Shown in pieces: positions 24,526 to 32,971 of a stretch of DNA of 64,000 nt; positions within the stretch are counted from its first letter, which is position 1, and each line of letters opens with the position of its first letter. This DNA is from Paenibacillus camelliae (GTDB lineage Bacteria > Bacillota > Bacilli > Paenibacillales > Paenibacillaceae). The position numbers and the translations under genes are program-made. Under the pieces are notes generated by a model. That model made no database searches. It was not told the origin of the DNA and saw only the letters and a list, made by a program, of their open reading frames with translations. The stretch lies in NCBI RefSeq assembly GCF_023715345.1, contig NZ_JAMBNY010000011.1:1-64000 (forward strand), in the 5' to 3' direction.

Positions 24526-25132
24526 AATTTTTAACACTCCTTTTTAATAATTTATATGTGAGTGGTAGGATCATGACAATTTGAATCGCCACGCCCAACA
24601 TAAGAAGACTCCTAATGAATGGATCTGGGTACAGGAAGGCAACTCCTGTGACCACAGCGCACGCCACTATCGACTTCATTCGAAGTGAGCGTCTTCTCTC
24701 GGCTCCGATAATCGGCGACTTGTCCGTATCAGCCGGTGCATACAAATAAAGTAGAGTGATAAACAATAGTCCACATCCGATAACCATCAATCTAGTAAAC
24801 GGAAGGTACTGAGATAGAATAGGTGTGCCGATAAATAAGATTATACTCACGATACTGCATACCGTGCTAGAGTTAGCATGCAACCCATAGGCATATCTTC
24901 TTACTACCGCATAAGCGACATGAAGAATTAACGTCTGAAGAAAAAGTCCTAGCAAGATGGCTAAACCGTAAACAATGAGTCCTTTCGACACGTTGGTTAA
25001 GATTGTCTCAATGCCTAGCTTCATCTTCAAGTAGTCGATGTGATCACCTTGGCGCTCCTTGTTCAACCAGAGAGCCATGCGACTCGCAAGCGATTCTATG
25101 ATCCCTATACGCTGTACGCTTTCTTCCTGCAT
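24491..25132 (-). CDS. agrB: AgrB-like peptide-processing membrane protease
   Basis: 213-aa AgrB. It has multiple membrane helices and the catalytic region RRYAYGLHANSSTVCSIVS, with the expected His and Cys seven residues apart. It cleaves and cyclises the AgrD peptide at the membrane. ATG 25132 is preferred, with GAGAGG 8 nt upstream; a GTG three codons earlier is possible. It overlaps agrD, as in other agr loci. Confidence 0.9.
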   Translation of the reverse strand: MQEESVQRIGIIESLASRMALWLNKERQGDHIDYLKMKLGIETILTNVSKGLIVYGLAILLGLFLQTLILHVAYAVVRRYAYGLHANSSTVCSIVSIILFIGTPILSQYLPFTRLMVIGCGLLFITLLYLYAPADTDKSPIIGAERRRSLRMKSIVACAVVTGVAFLYPDPFIRSLLMLGVAIQIVMILPLTYKLLKRSVKNYEQYETESRSA

Positions 25133-25155
25133 GTGCTTCACCTCTCTATGTCTTT

Positions 25156-25221
25156 ATTATACATACCAGGACGAGCTATGCATCAAATTGTCTTAATATT
25201 GCGTTTATTCATCATAACTGT
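25156..25221 (-). promoter_or_regulatory. Probable agrB promoter with direct repeats
   Basis: On the minus strand a consensus -10 TATAAT lies at 25156-25161. Upstream are two related 12-mers, GACAATTTGATG (25181-25192) and ACAGTTATGATG (25210-25221), which could be AgrA (LytTR) binding repeats. The spacing is larger than in staphylococcal agr, so this is tentative. Confidence 0.4.
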
Positions 25222-25272
25222 ATCATTTTCCCTATTTTTTATGACATTCATGTCAAAAAATGCGATGATTCG

Positions 25273-26454
25273 TTATGACGCACAGTTTGTCAGTAGCTGC
25301 TGACGCAGTGTGTTCATTACATTGTACAGATGAATATAGTATTGCTTGATTTGTTCTCTGCAGTAATGCTCGGGACTATATTCGAACCTTACAGTTGTCC
25401 CAGCTTGTCCACATCTAATCCGTATAAATAGCTCGTATGGGCCATATTGATCGGCAGGTACTTCTACCAATCGCTGACAGAGCACCTCCTCATAGCTGTA
25501 CACGATTGAGTAGTCATTGCGCTTACTAATGGTCGTAAATTCGCCTTCCTTACGTTTTTGATGCTGCAATTGCAAGGTCATTAAGCGACTTCTCATCACA
25601 CCAAGGCCCTGAACTACCTCACCATTCATATAATAGAAGCAGCCAACTTCATCGAAATTCCTTAGCGTAGAGCGCCAATTATCGATCATCCCGTATAGCT
25701 CACCTTCTGAGTCATAGCCGAGCATTTGCTCGACAATAAGCTGGTAAACGACCGACGCCTCCACATTGTACCGTTTCTTGATCTGCTCGATCACCATCAT
25801 TTGATCACTTGACAGCTCATACGAAGCTGTAATAATCCTCATGCCAGGCTCCTGAATAAGAGGGAACTGGACCGGATCTTGACGCTTTTGCCTGAAATTA
25901 GAGGAAATGATCTCCATATTGCGTACTAAACGATAGGAAGACAAATTCCCTGAAGGAAGCTGATACCCACTTCTTAATGCTCTAAAAAGCGTATCCTCAA
26001 AGCACTTCACTCCATAATGGTCCACACATATGCTATGAAACTCTAGATACATATAACGCTTGTCATCATACTCCAAAAACTTAATGCGCCAAGGATAGCC
26101 CTCTAACAACGGCACACTCGTTTCCTCCGTTATAATATACATCTCCGGCTGCATGCCGATATCCACGATAGGGATATCCCAATCATTTAAAGAGGGGAGC
26201 TGCACGATGTATTGCTCATAGCGCTGCAGCTTGCGCTCATACTTGAACTGGACCTGCAGCATAGCATGACTGCTTATTGTGCGATACAACGCCATGCTAA
26301 GCTGACTATAGCTCATAGTCGCTGGCAGCTCATACAAATAAGGCTTGCGATAAATAGATCGTCCGCTGCTTCGAAGAATGCTCGTTTGCATCCTCGTTAA
26401 TTCTGTCGCAAAATCTTCAGGGTCATTTGATTGATATCGACTGTAAAACAGCAA
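25273..26454 (-). CDS. Stand-alone condensation-like protein with altered active site
   Basis: 393-aa protein with the layout of an NRPS condensation/CoA-dependent acyltransferase fold. The N-terminal half contains LYELPATMSYSQLSMALYRT and LEFHSICVDHYGVKCFEDTL, where the family motif HHxxxDG reads HSICVDH. The catalytic second histidine and the glycine are therefore replaced, and catalysis is doubtful. There is no carrier protein or adenylation domain nearby. A TTG start at 26454 follows AAGGAG. It lies between an ABC transporter and agrBDCA on the same strand. A role in binding or modifying a peptide signal is possible but inferred. Confidence 0.6.
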   Translation of the reverse strand: MLFYSRYQSNDPEDFATELTRMQTSILRSSGRSIYRKPYLYELPATMSYSQLSMALYRTISSHAMLQVQFKYERKLQRYEQYIVQLPSLNDWDIPIVDIGMQPEMYIITEETSVPLLEGYPWRIKFLEYDDKRYMYLEFHSICVDHYGVKCFEDTLFRALRSGYQLPSGNLSSYRLVRNMEIISSNFRQKRQDPVQFPLIQEPGMRIITASYELSSDQMMVIEQIKKRYNVEASVVYQLIVEQMLGYDSEGELYGMIDNWRSTLRNFDEVGCFYYMNGEVVQGLGVMRSRLMTLQLQHQKRKEGEFTTISKRNDYSIVYSYEEVLCQRLVEVPADQYGPYELFIRIRCGQAGTTVRFEYSPEHYCREQIKQYYIHLYNVMNTLRQQLLTNCAS

Positions 26455-26506
26455 ATGAATTCTCCTTCCTGTTTCTTCCTCTCAGCAATACCTCCCTGAT
26501 GCATTC

Positions 26507-27232
26507 CTATAATCTCTCAGTTCTCGTTCTACATAGTAGCAGTAATATTAAGCCTGCACATAGCAACAAACTAACCATATAACCGAGCAGCTGCTCTATA
26601 TGTCTGCCTGGATCATCGAAAATGATTGATATCACCTCTGTCAGCCAGTAGGTTGGTACAATGCTCGCCATCGAATTGAAGATAAACGGCAGCTCGATAC
26701 TAGCTCCAATCAACCCACATATAAGAAACAGCGCGCAACCGATTATCGTTAATATTAACCCTTTACCATTGTCTGAACGAGCTCGATTCTTGGCAATCAG
26801 TCCAACCCCAGCCGTAATAATAATTAACAAACAGTAAGCACTGAACAATATTAAATAGTCCATGAAGGCTAGTTCTAATTTTGACGGTAGTAGTCGTTCT
26901 ACTGCCAGCACCATTGCCAGAAGCTGTAACATACTGATAACTAAAAAGACCAGTACCTTCTGACCATAAAAGCTAAGCTTGCTTAACGTACTAAGGAATA
27001 TTCGCTGTGCAGTCTTATGCTGCTTATCACTGTAAAACATCATCGTGCTTATAAGCGCTAATATCGTGAGAATACCGATCATACCGCTCATCATGCTAGA
27101 GAATTGTTCAACCTGATTAGGCTCATACAGTTTCGCTAGTAAAAGTGCTAGCAGCACAGGCAGCATCACCATGCCAGCAAGAACCAATTTACGCTTGACC
27201 AAACGTCTCGCATACAACTCAAACACATACAT
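26507..27232 (-). CDS. ABC-2-type membrane permease
   Basis: 241-aa protein with six predicted membrane segments in the usual ABC-2 order (segments near 20-35, 48-65, 95-112, 125-150, 160-180, 220-238). Its ATPase partner is directly upstream (30-nt gap). Substrate is unknown; exporters of this kind handle peptides, drugs or lipids. The linked agr genes make a peptide substrate plausible. Confidence 0.75.
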   Translation of the reverse strand: MYVFELYARRLVKRKLVLAGMVMLPVLLALLLAKLYEPNQVEQFSSMMSGMIGILTILALISTMMFYSDKQHKTAQRIFLSTLSKLSFYGQKVLVFLVISMLQLLAMVLAVERLLPSKLELAFMDYLILFSAYCLLIIITAGVGLIAKNRARSDNGKGLILTIIGCALFLICGLIGASIELPFIFNSMASIVPTYWLTEVISIIFDDPGRHIEQLLGYMVSLLLCAGLILLLLCRTRTERL

Positions 27233-27262
27233 GTGCCAACTTTCCCTTTCTTAACGGATTTT

Positions 27263-27967
27263 TCAGAGTATGTCTCGATATTCATTCATCACTTTATTAT
27301 CTATCATCGATTCAATCGTTCCTTCAGCAGATAATATACCATCCTTCAAAATGCCAATATGCGTACACAGCTGCTTGATTTCTTCCATGTTCTGCGAAAG
27401 ATATACAATTGTCATCCCCAAATCATGCAGCTGCCTCACTATTTCTATTATAAATGAAACCGCTTTCTTATCAATATGTTCCGTTAACGAATCCATAATG
27501 ACAACGTCAGGCATATGCACAATGCCACAAGCAATATTTAATCGTTGAAGCTGCTCATCTGACAGCTTGGCCGAGACTAGCCTGCGTTCCTCCCATAGAC
27601 CCACCAGCTGCAAGGCTTGTTCTACTTGCTGCTTTAGCCGCTCGCCCCGGTACTGATATAGCTTGCCGAATAACATCACGTTCTCATATACCGATACATC
27701 ATATATTAATGCCTTTTGCTGCGGCACATATCCTACTCTTCGATTCGTGCTAGAGTTGAGACGCTCGTTGAACCACGTTATCGTGCCCTGCTCAGGTTTT
27801 TCTAACCCAAGCATCACCTTGGCTAACGTCGTCTTTCCCGAACAAGCAGCTCCGTATAAACCATAAATGCTCTGATCCTCAATCATCAATTCTACTTTTT
27901 TTAATATAAGCTGCTTGTGATCATAGCCGAAGTTGATGGACTCCCCTCTAAAAACTGTACGTACCAC
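27263..27967 (-). CDS. ABC ATPase with degenerate catalytic motifs
   Basis: 234-aa ABC subunit. Walker A is GAACSGKTT and is intact. The signature is LSDEQ instead of LSGGQ. Walker B reads VVIMDSLTEH, so the catalytic glutamate is serine. The H-loop reads IVYLSQN, with glutamine for histidine. The protein may bind but hydrolyse ATP poorly, or work only as a regulator. GTG 27967 follows AGGAGG. It is the first gene of a leftward run with the permease, the condensation-like protein and agrBDCA. Confidence 0.75.
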   Translation of the reverse strand: MVRTVFRGESINFGYDHKQLILKKVELMIEDQSIYGLYGAACSGKTTLAKVMLGLEKPEQGTITWFNERLNSSTNRRVGYVPQQKALIYDVSVYENVMLFGKLYQYRGERLKQQVEQALQLVGLWEERRLVSAKLSDEQLQRLNIACGIVHMPDVVIMDSLTEHIDKKAVSFIIEIVRQLHDLGMTIVYLSQNMEEIKQLCTHIGILKDGILSAEGTIESMIDNKVMNEYRDIL

Positions 27968-28154
27968 TCGTATTCCTCCTAATTTGCTACAACCTATCCG
28001 AAAGCTAGTGTAGCACGATGTACGTCTCAGTAACTCAACCTATCCTAAATGAGCGCTACAATGTAATAACTGTAAAATAAATATGTCACTCATGATCATA
28101 ATACTGCCATATCCCCTCATGCAGAGCTTATGACGAATACGTCCTCTCTCAAGA

Positions 28155-28193
28155 AAAAACGGTCTTTTACTCGGAGTAAAAGACCGTTTTTTG
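28155..28193 (-). terminator. Terminator overlapping the marR stop codon
   Basis: AAAAAACGGTCTTTTACTC pairs with its near-perfect complement across one or two bases. The stop codon of the MarR gene (TAA at 28167) lies inside the stem. T runs occur in both directions. Confidence 0.85.
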
Positions 28194-28604
28194 TAAATGC
28201 TGCATCGAAGCTATGATATGCTGAAGCTCATTTTCCCCCATATCGCCAAGTCGCTTCCCAAGCTCTTGCTTCATATGCTCGAATGCCTCGGCCATATACT
28301 TTTCCCCTAGCTCTGACAATCGAATATATTGCTTTCTGCGATCCGTAGGGTCGTCGAATCTTTCGCACAGCCCTTTTTCCGTCAGCTTTCGCAGCTCACG
28401 GCTTGTATTGGGCATGGAAATGCCTTTACACTCGCTAATTTGACTCGGTGTTAACGGCTGGTCGATCGCAATAAACTCCATGATCTCATATTGCAAGGCA
28501 GTTAAGCCATGCAGAGGCATTGTTTTCGTCATGTCATAATGCACTTGATGTACGGCCGCTATAAAAGAAACGGTTTGCTGAAATAGCTTGTCTCTCTCAT
28601 CCAT
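28167..28604 (-). CDS. MarR-family regulator
   Basis: 145-aa winged-helix protein. The DNA-recognition segment is LTPSQISECKGISMPNTSRE, followed by the wing CERFDDPTDRRKQYIRLSE typical of MarR. It is divergent from the quinone reductase-like gene, with 97 bp and two palindromic sites between them, so it most likely represses both itself and that gene and responds to a small electrophile or drug. The start at 28604 is reasonable. Confidence 0.9.
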   Translation of the reverse strand: MDERDKLFQQTVSFIAAVHQVHYDMTKTMPLHGLTALQYEIMEFIAIDQPLTPSQISECKGISMPNTSRELRKLTEKGLCERFDDPTDRRKQYIRLSELGEKYMAEAFEHMKQELGKRLGDMGENELQHIIASMQHLQKTVFYSE

Positions 28605-28621
28605 GCTCTCACCTCATAATA

Positions 28622-28686
28622 TTATCAAAAGATAATTATCTATTGACAACTAATAATCGTCATGCTAATTTATTATCAAATGATAA
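28622..28686 (+). promoter_or_regulatory. Promoter with two MarR operators
   Basis: Palindromes TTATCAAAAGATAA (28622-28635) and TTATCAAATGATAA (28673-28686) flank a promoter TTGACA (28643-28648)-17 nt-TAATTT (28666-28671) that faces the reductase gene. One operator lies upstream of the -35, the other abuts the -10, a clear repression layout. Confidence 0.85.
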
Positions 28687-28701
28687 CAAAGAAGGTGGAA
28701 A

Positions 28702-29289
28702 ATGAAAACCCTCATTATCTTCACCCATCCCAATCATCAAAGCTTAAGCTATGCATTTCTGCAGCAGACGCTGCAAGGGCTAAAGGATAATCGTGTCGAG
28801 CATGAGCTTCAGGTGCTCGATCTGTACGCTGAATCATTTGATCCAAGGCTCGTGTTTAATGAGCACCAGCGAAGAAGGGATATGCATAAAGATCCTAGAC
28901 TAGAGAAGTATCGCCAGCAGCTGCTATGGGCCGAAAAAATTATACTCATCTATCCGATCTGGTGGGGTCGTCCTCCTGCCATGCTGCTTGGCTACATTGA
29001 TCAAATGTTCGCCTCGAATTTTGCCTATAAGGACGATGGGAAGCTGCTGCCAGAAGGTCTACTGAAAGGAAAATCCGTCGTCTGCATATCGTCGATGAAG
29101 GGACCGACGCTATACCCTCTGTTTTGGCTAAATAATGCCCACAAGGTGCTAATGAAAAAAGCGCTGTTTCAATATGTTGGGATCAGAAGGGTGAAATTCT
29201 TCGAATTCGGTGGAATGGAGAAGAAGAACGGCAAGCAAGAAAAGCAGCTGAGAAGAGTGTATCAATACTTCAAGACACTCGAAGCTTAA
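28702..29289 (+). CDS. NAD(P)H-dependent flavin oxidoreductase (quinone reductase family)
   Basis: 195-aa flavodoxin-fold protein of the MdaB/KefF/NQO family. It starts MKTLIIFTHPNHQSLSYAF (flavin phosphate loop) and has YPIWWGRPPAMLLGYIDQ, the WW..P.xLKG-like block. It probably reduces quinones or other electrophiles with NAD(P)H. It is controlled by the divergent MarR gene through the two visible operators. The ribosome binding site is AGAAGGTGG. Confidence 0.9.
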   Translation: MKTLIIFTHPNHQSLSYAFLQQTLQGLKDNRVEHELQVLDLYAESFDPRLVFNEHQRRRDMHKDPRLEKYRQQLLWAEKIILIYPIWWGRPPAMLLGYIDQMFASNFAYKDDGKLLPEGLLKGKSVVCISSMKGPTLYPLFWLNNAHKVLMKKALFQYVGIRRVKFFEFGGMEKKNGKQEKQLRRVYQYFKTLEA

Positions 29290-29333
29290 TATGCTTATAC
29301 AACTCGTGTCTTATCGTATTGTTTATCAACACT

Positions 29334-29367
29334 AAAAACCAACCCTTACGCTGAAGGGTTGGTTTTT
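29334..29367. terminator. Bidirectional terminator
   Basis: AAAAACCAACCCTT/AAGGGTTGGTTTTT with loop ACGCTG, between the reductase (plus) and the MFS gene (minus). Confidence 0.9.
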
Positions 29368-29380
29368 AAGACTGGGAAAC

Positions 29381-30562
29381 CTATATTAAGCTTTGCGCTG
29401 TTGCTTTTTGCTTCCAAAACATAGATATAAACAAGCCCACAATGAGTAGAATGACAGCCATATAATACGGATAATCTACATCAATATCGAATAGCATGCC
29501 GCCAACGATTGGCCCCATGACGTTCGCCAAAGAGGTAAACATCGAGTTCATGCCTGCTACAAACCCCTGCTCGTCACCCGCCACATTTGATAAGTAATTC
29601 GTAATGGCTGGACGAATCAGATCAAAGCCTACAAAGACGATAAAGGTTAATAGCATAATTGTAAGATAGGAATTCGCCTGTGTCACAAGAAATACGGTTA
29701 CAGCGGAGAAGATTAGACAATAGCGCACTAACCCGATCTCCCCCAGCTTAACAGTCAACCGATTGAACAAAGCAACTTGAACAATGGCACCAATAATCGC
29801 TCCACCCGTAATCGATATCGCAATGTCCTTCGGTGTAAAATTAAACTTGTGATCGACAAACAAGCTGAAAAACGATTCAAACGCGGCCAGGCCGAATGAG
29901 GATACAAAGATCATAATAAATGCAATTAAAAACATCGGGATAAACATTTTTTTCAAGCCCGACTTTTTATTCGCCGCAGAATCATGCTGCACCATACGTT
30001 GTCGAGCTGGCTCAGATAAAAATAGAACAGAAAGAATCGCGGCAACAAACCCGAGTACAGCTGCCGTATAAAAAGGTACCCTTGTTCCTAGCTCAGCTAA
30101 AAACCCACCAATTCCTGGCCCAATGATAAAGCCAGTGCTAATGGCAGCAGACATATAGCCAAATGCCTTTGGTCGACTCTCTTGTGTTGTAATATCGGTA
30201 ATAAATGCGGTAACCGCCGGCATAATAAAGGCTGCACTCACCCCACCGAGTATCCGCGACAGGAACAAGATCTCTACTGTTTTCCCCATACCAAACAGTA
30301 ACTCAGATATGCCAAAGATGATTAAGCCAATCACAACGATAATCTTTCTGCCATATCGGTCCACTGCTCTTCCAGTAAATGGTGATACGATTAACTGTGT
30401 TAGAGCAAAGGCCGCCGTCAAGTTGCCAACGACTTTACCGCTAATATTAAGCTCATTCATAATCGTTGGAAGGATCGGAATAACGAGCCCAATGCCTAAA
30501 AAGGCAATAAATAAATTGCCAAGCAAGATCGCTAAGGTTGAATTTTCTTTTAATTTATTCAT
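29381..30562 (-). CDS. MFS multidrug efflux transporter
   Basis: 393-aa, 12-helix major facilitator. It has the antiporter motif A in the loop after helix 2 (GRAVDRYGRKIIVV) and motif C in helix 5 (GFIIGPGIGGFLAELG), as in Bmr/NorA/TetA drug-proton antiporters. ATG 30562 is chosen for its GGAG 8 nt upstream; the upstream 20 codons are not supported. The gene is preceded by a MerR-type promoter and by a MerR regulator gene, exactly like bmr-bmrR systems, although here the regulator lies upstream. Confidence 0.9.
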   Translation of the reverse strand: MNKLKENSTLAILLGNLFIAFLGIGLVIPILPTIMNELNISGKVVGNLTAAFALTQLIVSPFTGRAVDRYGRKIIVVIGLIIFGISELLFGMGKTVEILFLSRILGGVSAAFIMPAVTAFITDITTQESRPKAFGYMSAAISTGFIIGPGIGGFLAELGTRVPFYTAAVLGFVAAILSVLFLSEPARQRMVQHDSAANKKSGLKKMFIPMFLIAFIMIFVSSFGLAAFESFFSLFVDHKFNFTPKDIAISITGGAIIGAIVQVALFNRLTVKLGEIGLVRYCLIFSAVTVFLVTQANSYLTIMLLTFIVFVGFDLIRPAITNYLSNVAGDEQGFVAGMNSMFTSLANVMGPIVGGMLFDIDVDYPYYMAVILLIVGLFISMFWKQKATAQSLI

Positions 30563-30618
30563 ATAGAACGCTCCGTTCGCCAAGGAAATATTAATATCAT
30601 GTTTTGGACGTCCTATAT

Positions 30619-30649
30619 ACAATAATGCCTACAGTTACTATAGAGTCAA
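30619..30649 (-). promoter_or_regulatory. MerR-type promoter with 19-bp spacer
   Basis: On the minus strand TTGACT-19 nt-TATTGT, with the dyad CTATAGTAACTGTAG centred in the spacer. Over-long spacers with a dyad are the hallmark of promoters activated by MerR proteins through DNA distortion. It lies just upstream of the MFS gene. Confidence 0.88.
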
Positions 30650-30652
30650 CTG

Positions 30653-31489
30653 CTATTTTTCATTCATTTTCACCTTAAGCTGAACGATATATTCCGGCTT
30701 TTGATGAGAGGAATACGTCGTTGGCAGATAAAACTCATACACGTCTGATTGCACGCTGCATTGCTGCTGTTCAATATAATGCAGCAGCTGATTGTAATGC
30801 TCCATATAATTATCCATCGAAAACATAAAGGATATACACAGATAGCGCCCCTCGCTCATTGTAACGACAGACATGTCTTTATCCAGATTATGAAGGTAAC
30901 GGTCAGTCAGTAAAGGTGTAAACAAGTATTGATATTGAATCTCTTCTAACGAGCCAAACGCCTTTAGCGGATAGATGCATCCAAACTTCGTTGCCACGCC
31001 ACCCGCTTCATCTATCGTTTTAATTAACGGTGTGAAGTAATCATTGGATACAAAGGCAGGAGAAGAATTTTGCAGCTTAATGCTTAACAAGCGAATCGCA
31101 TCTTCCTCACTTTCATATACCTCGTCCATGACGGGAATAGAAAGCTGATTTGAAATTTGGTTTTTCGTCTTTAATAGCGTGTTCTGAACTTCCTGCAGCC
31201 TTTTAATTTTAGAGTCTATGACCGTCTCCTGATCAGCTAAAAATGTGACCAGCTCATCGAGCGTATAGTCCAGCACTTGCTTAATCGTTGCAAGTGGAAT
31301 CTCAAGATATCGCAACGCTTTGATCAGATCGAGACTATGCAGCTGCGTATCATCATAGTACCGATAATTCGAGCTAGGATCGATATGTATCGGTTTAAAC
31401 AAGCCTATCTGGTCGTAATACCGAAGGGTTTGAATAGGTAAATTCGAAAGCTTAGACATCTCACCTATCGTGTAGTAATTGTTGCTCAT
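30653..31489 (-). CDS. BmrR-like MerR regulator with effector domain
   Basis: 278-aa regulator. Residues 1-75 are the MerR winged helix (YYTIGEMSKLSNLPIQTLRY, then YDQIGLFKP). A coiled-coil dimerisation helix spans about 80-120, and residues 130-275 are a GyrI-like effector-binding domain. This matches BmrR, which activates drug efflux when it binds hydrophobic cations. The gene ends just before the 19-bp-spacer promoter of the MFS gene, so it probably activates that gene. Confidence 0.88.
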   Translation of the reverse strand: MSNNYYTIGEMSKLSNLPIQTLRYYDQIGLFKPIHIDPSSNYRYYDDTQLHSLDLIKALRYLEIPLATIKQVLDYTLDELVTFLADQETVIDSKIKRLQEVQNTLLKTKNQISNQLSIPVMDEVYESEEDAIRLLSIKLQNSSPAFVSNDYFTPLIKTIDEAGGVATKFGCIYPLKAFGSLEEIQYQYLFTPLLTDRYLHNLDKDMSVVTMSEGRYLCISFMFSMDNYMEHYNQLLHYIEQQQCSVQSDVYEFYLPTTYSSHQKPEYIVQLKVKMNEK

Positions 31490-31573
31490 AACATACTTCC
31501 CTCTATTTCAAATTAACCTTCTATAACTAAAGCGCTGCTTCTTCGCAAGTAATCATTCTACTTCTCATTGCGA

Positions 31574-32251
31574 TTATTTACGTCCGTAATCGGCCTTAAT
31601 TTCTCCCCAGCGCTCCGTTTGCCACTTCATAATTTTTGTGGAATATGTATTGGATTTAAGCCAATCCGTTGCGCGATCAACTAAGTCCCACATCTCTTGT
31701 GTAGAAGCATTGCGTGCAAGGTTTGTGTTGGGCGACTTTTGCTTTACCCACTTCATCGCAGTCATCGAATCACTATATATATTGCGTGTATCACCTGTTT
31801 TTGCGATAAATGCAAGTGCATGGACGATGGCCAGATACTCGCCTAGATTATTCGTACCATTGGGGATCGGCCCAACCGAGAACAGCACCTCACCCGTTTT
31901 CGTATCGACGCCTTTATATTCAATCGGCCCTGGGTTGCCGGACGTTCCTACATCGACAGATATCGTATGATAGTCGATCTCCTCCTGTACGGATGCAGCT
32001 GAAGCAGAGCTAACCGTTTTCTTCGATTTAGATGCCGCATAGCCACTTGCACTTGAAGCGGCTTTGCCTTTATTATTGCCCCAATGTGATTGCCAGCCCT
32101 GCGCGTAGGCTTTCTCTGCCTCAGCTTTAGACTCATACGCTTTAAACTTGGCGCCTTCAAAGCCATTCACCTGCTGCTGACAATCACTCCAGCTTGTATA
32201 TATCCCTGGTTTCTTTCCAACCCATACAACGTAATATTTTTGCTTTGCCAT
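31574..32251 (-). CDS. rnhA: Ribonuclease H1 with N-terminal hybrid-binding domain
   Basis: 225-aa protein. Residues 1-45 (AKQKYYVVWVGKKPGIYTSW) form the viroplasmin-like RNA-DNA hybrid-binding domain. A Ser/Ala-rich linker follows. Residues 90-225 are RNase H with the acidic residues in SVDVGTSGNPG, NNLGEYLAIVHAL and IYSDSMTAMKWVK. It removes RNA from hybrids in the cytoplasm. ATG 32251 is used because it opens the conserved domain; the frame runs 19 codons further upstream without support. Confidence 0.9.
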   Translation of the reverse strand: MAKQKYYVVWVGKKPGIYTSWSDCQQQVNGFEGAKFKAYESKAEAEKAYAQGWQSHWGNNKGKAASSASGYAASKSKKTVSSASAASVQEEIDYHTISVDVGTSGNPGPIEYKGVDTKTGEVLFSVGPIPNGTNNLGEYLAIVHALAFIAKTGDTRNIYSDSMTAMKWVKQKSPNTNLARNASTQEMWDLVDRATDWLKSNTYSTKIMKWQTERWGEIKADYGRK

Positions 32252-32359
32252 TATGCACCCCATAGATTGATTCATTTGACCATTGGCTTGATACTTGTCC
32301 ATGGTCATTCGGCGATTCGGTTGCCTTATTCAAAAGTAACGTATTTCGGGGGATAAATC

Positions 32360-32594
32360 CAGCGCTCCGTAGTTGGTGAGGCGGTATTCAGTGTTGTCCT
32401 CTGATTGCAGCGCTACGTAGATGGTGAGGTTTATGCAGCGCTCCTTAAATAGTGAGGCTGCAATTGCTGTTGTCCTCTGATTGCAGCGCTCCGTAGACGG
32501 TGAGGTTATTGCAGCGCTACGTAAATAGTGAGGCTACAATTGCTGTTGTCCTCTGATTTCTAGAAGGATATTAAATGTAGAAATCAGAGGACAA
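32360..32594. repeat. 28-bp and 76-bp nested repeat ending in a perfect hairpin
   Basis: GCAGCGCT-type units start at 32360, 32407, 32435, 32483 and 32511. Pairs 28 bp apart form a 76-bp higher-order unit that also contains GTTGTCCTCTGATT. The block ends in a 17-bp perfect inverted repeat TTGTCCTCTGATTTCTA (32546-32562) with its complement at 32578-32594. No gene is seen. Confidence 0.8.
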
Positions 32595-32632
32595 AGGCAA
32601 CCGCTATCGCTTTTCCGCTCTCACTATTTACT

Positions 32633-32892
32633 CCGCTGGAGCATGGGCTCGCCAGCTACTCCGCTGGGGCGGTTGTGGTCGTGCTTCGCGGCTTTCTCTC
32701 CAGCTGCTCCGCTGGGGGGTGTGAGAAGCGCTTCGCGGGTTGCCTCGCTAGCAACTCCGCTGGAGCAAGGACTCGCCAGCTACTTCGCTAGGGGTGGTTG
32801 TGGGTAGCGCTTCGCGGACTGCATCACCAGCTACTCCGCTTGGGGGTGATTGTGGGTAGCGCTTCGCGGGCTGCCTCGCAGCTACTCCGCTA
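32633..32892. repeat. Mosaic repeat built on ACTCCGCTGG
   Basis: CCGCTGG-like cores occur near 32633, 32661, 32709, 32756, 32784, 32835 and 32885, separated by 28 or 47-51 bp. They alternate with GCGCTTCGCGG motifs that can pair locally. It is much richer in G+C than the flanks. No coding frame is supported. Confidence 0.7.
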
Positions 32893-32915
32893 AAAGTTCA
32901 ACTCCACACAAAAAC

Positions 32916-32950
32916 AGGGCACTCTCGGTCTTGTGTGACCTGAGTGCCCT
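32916..32950 (-). terminator. Terminator of uspA
   Basis: AGGGCACTC/GAGTGCCCT stem followed on the minus strand by GTTTTTG, 22 nt after the uspA stop. Confidence 0.8.
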
Positions 32951-32971
32951 TTGTGGCATATGATTTATATA

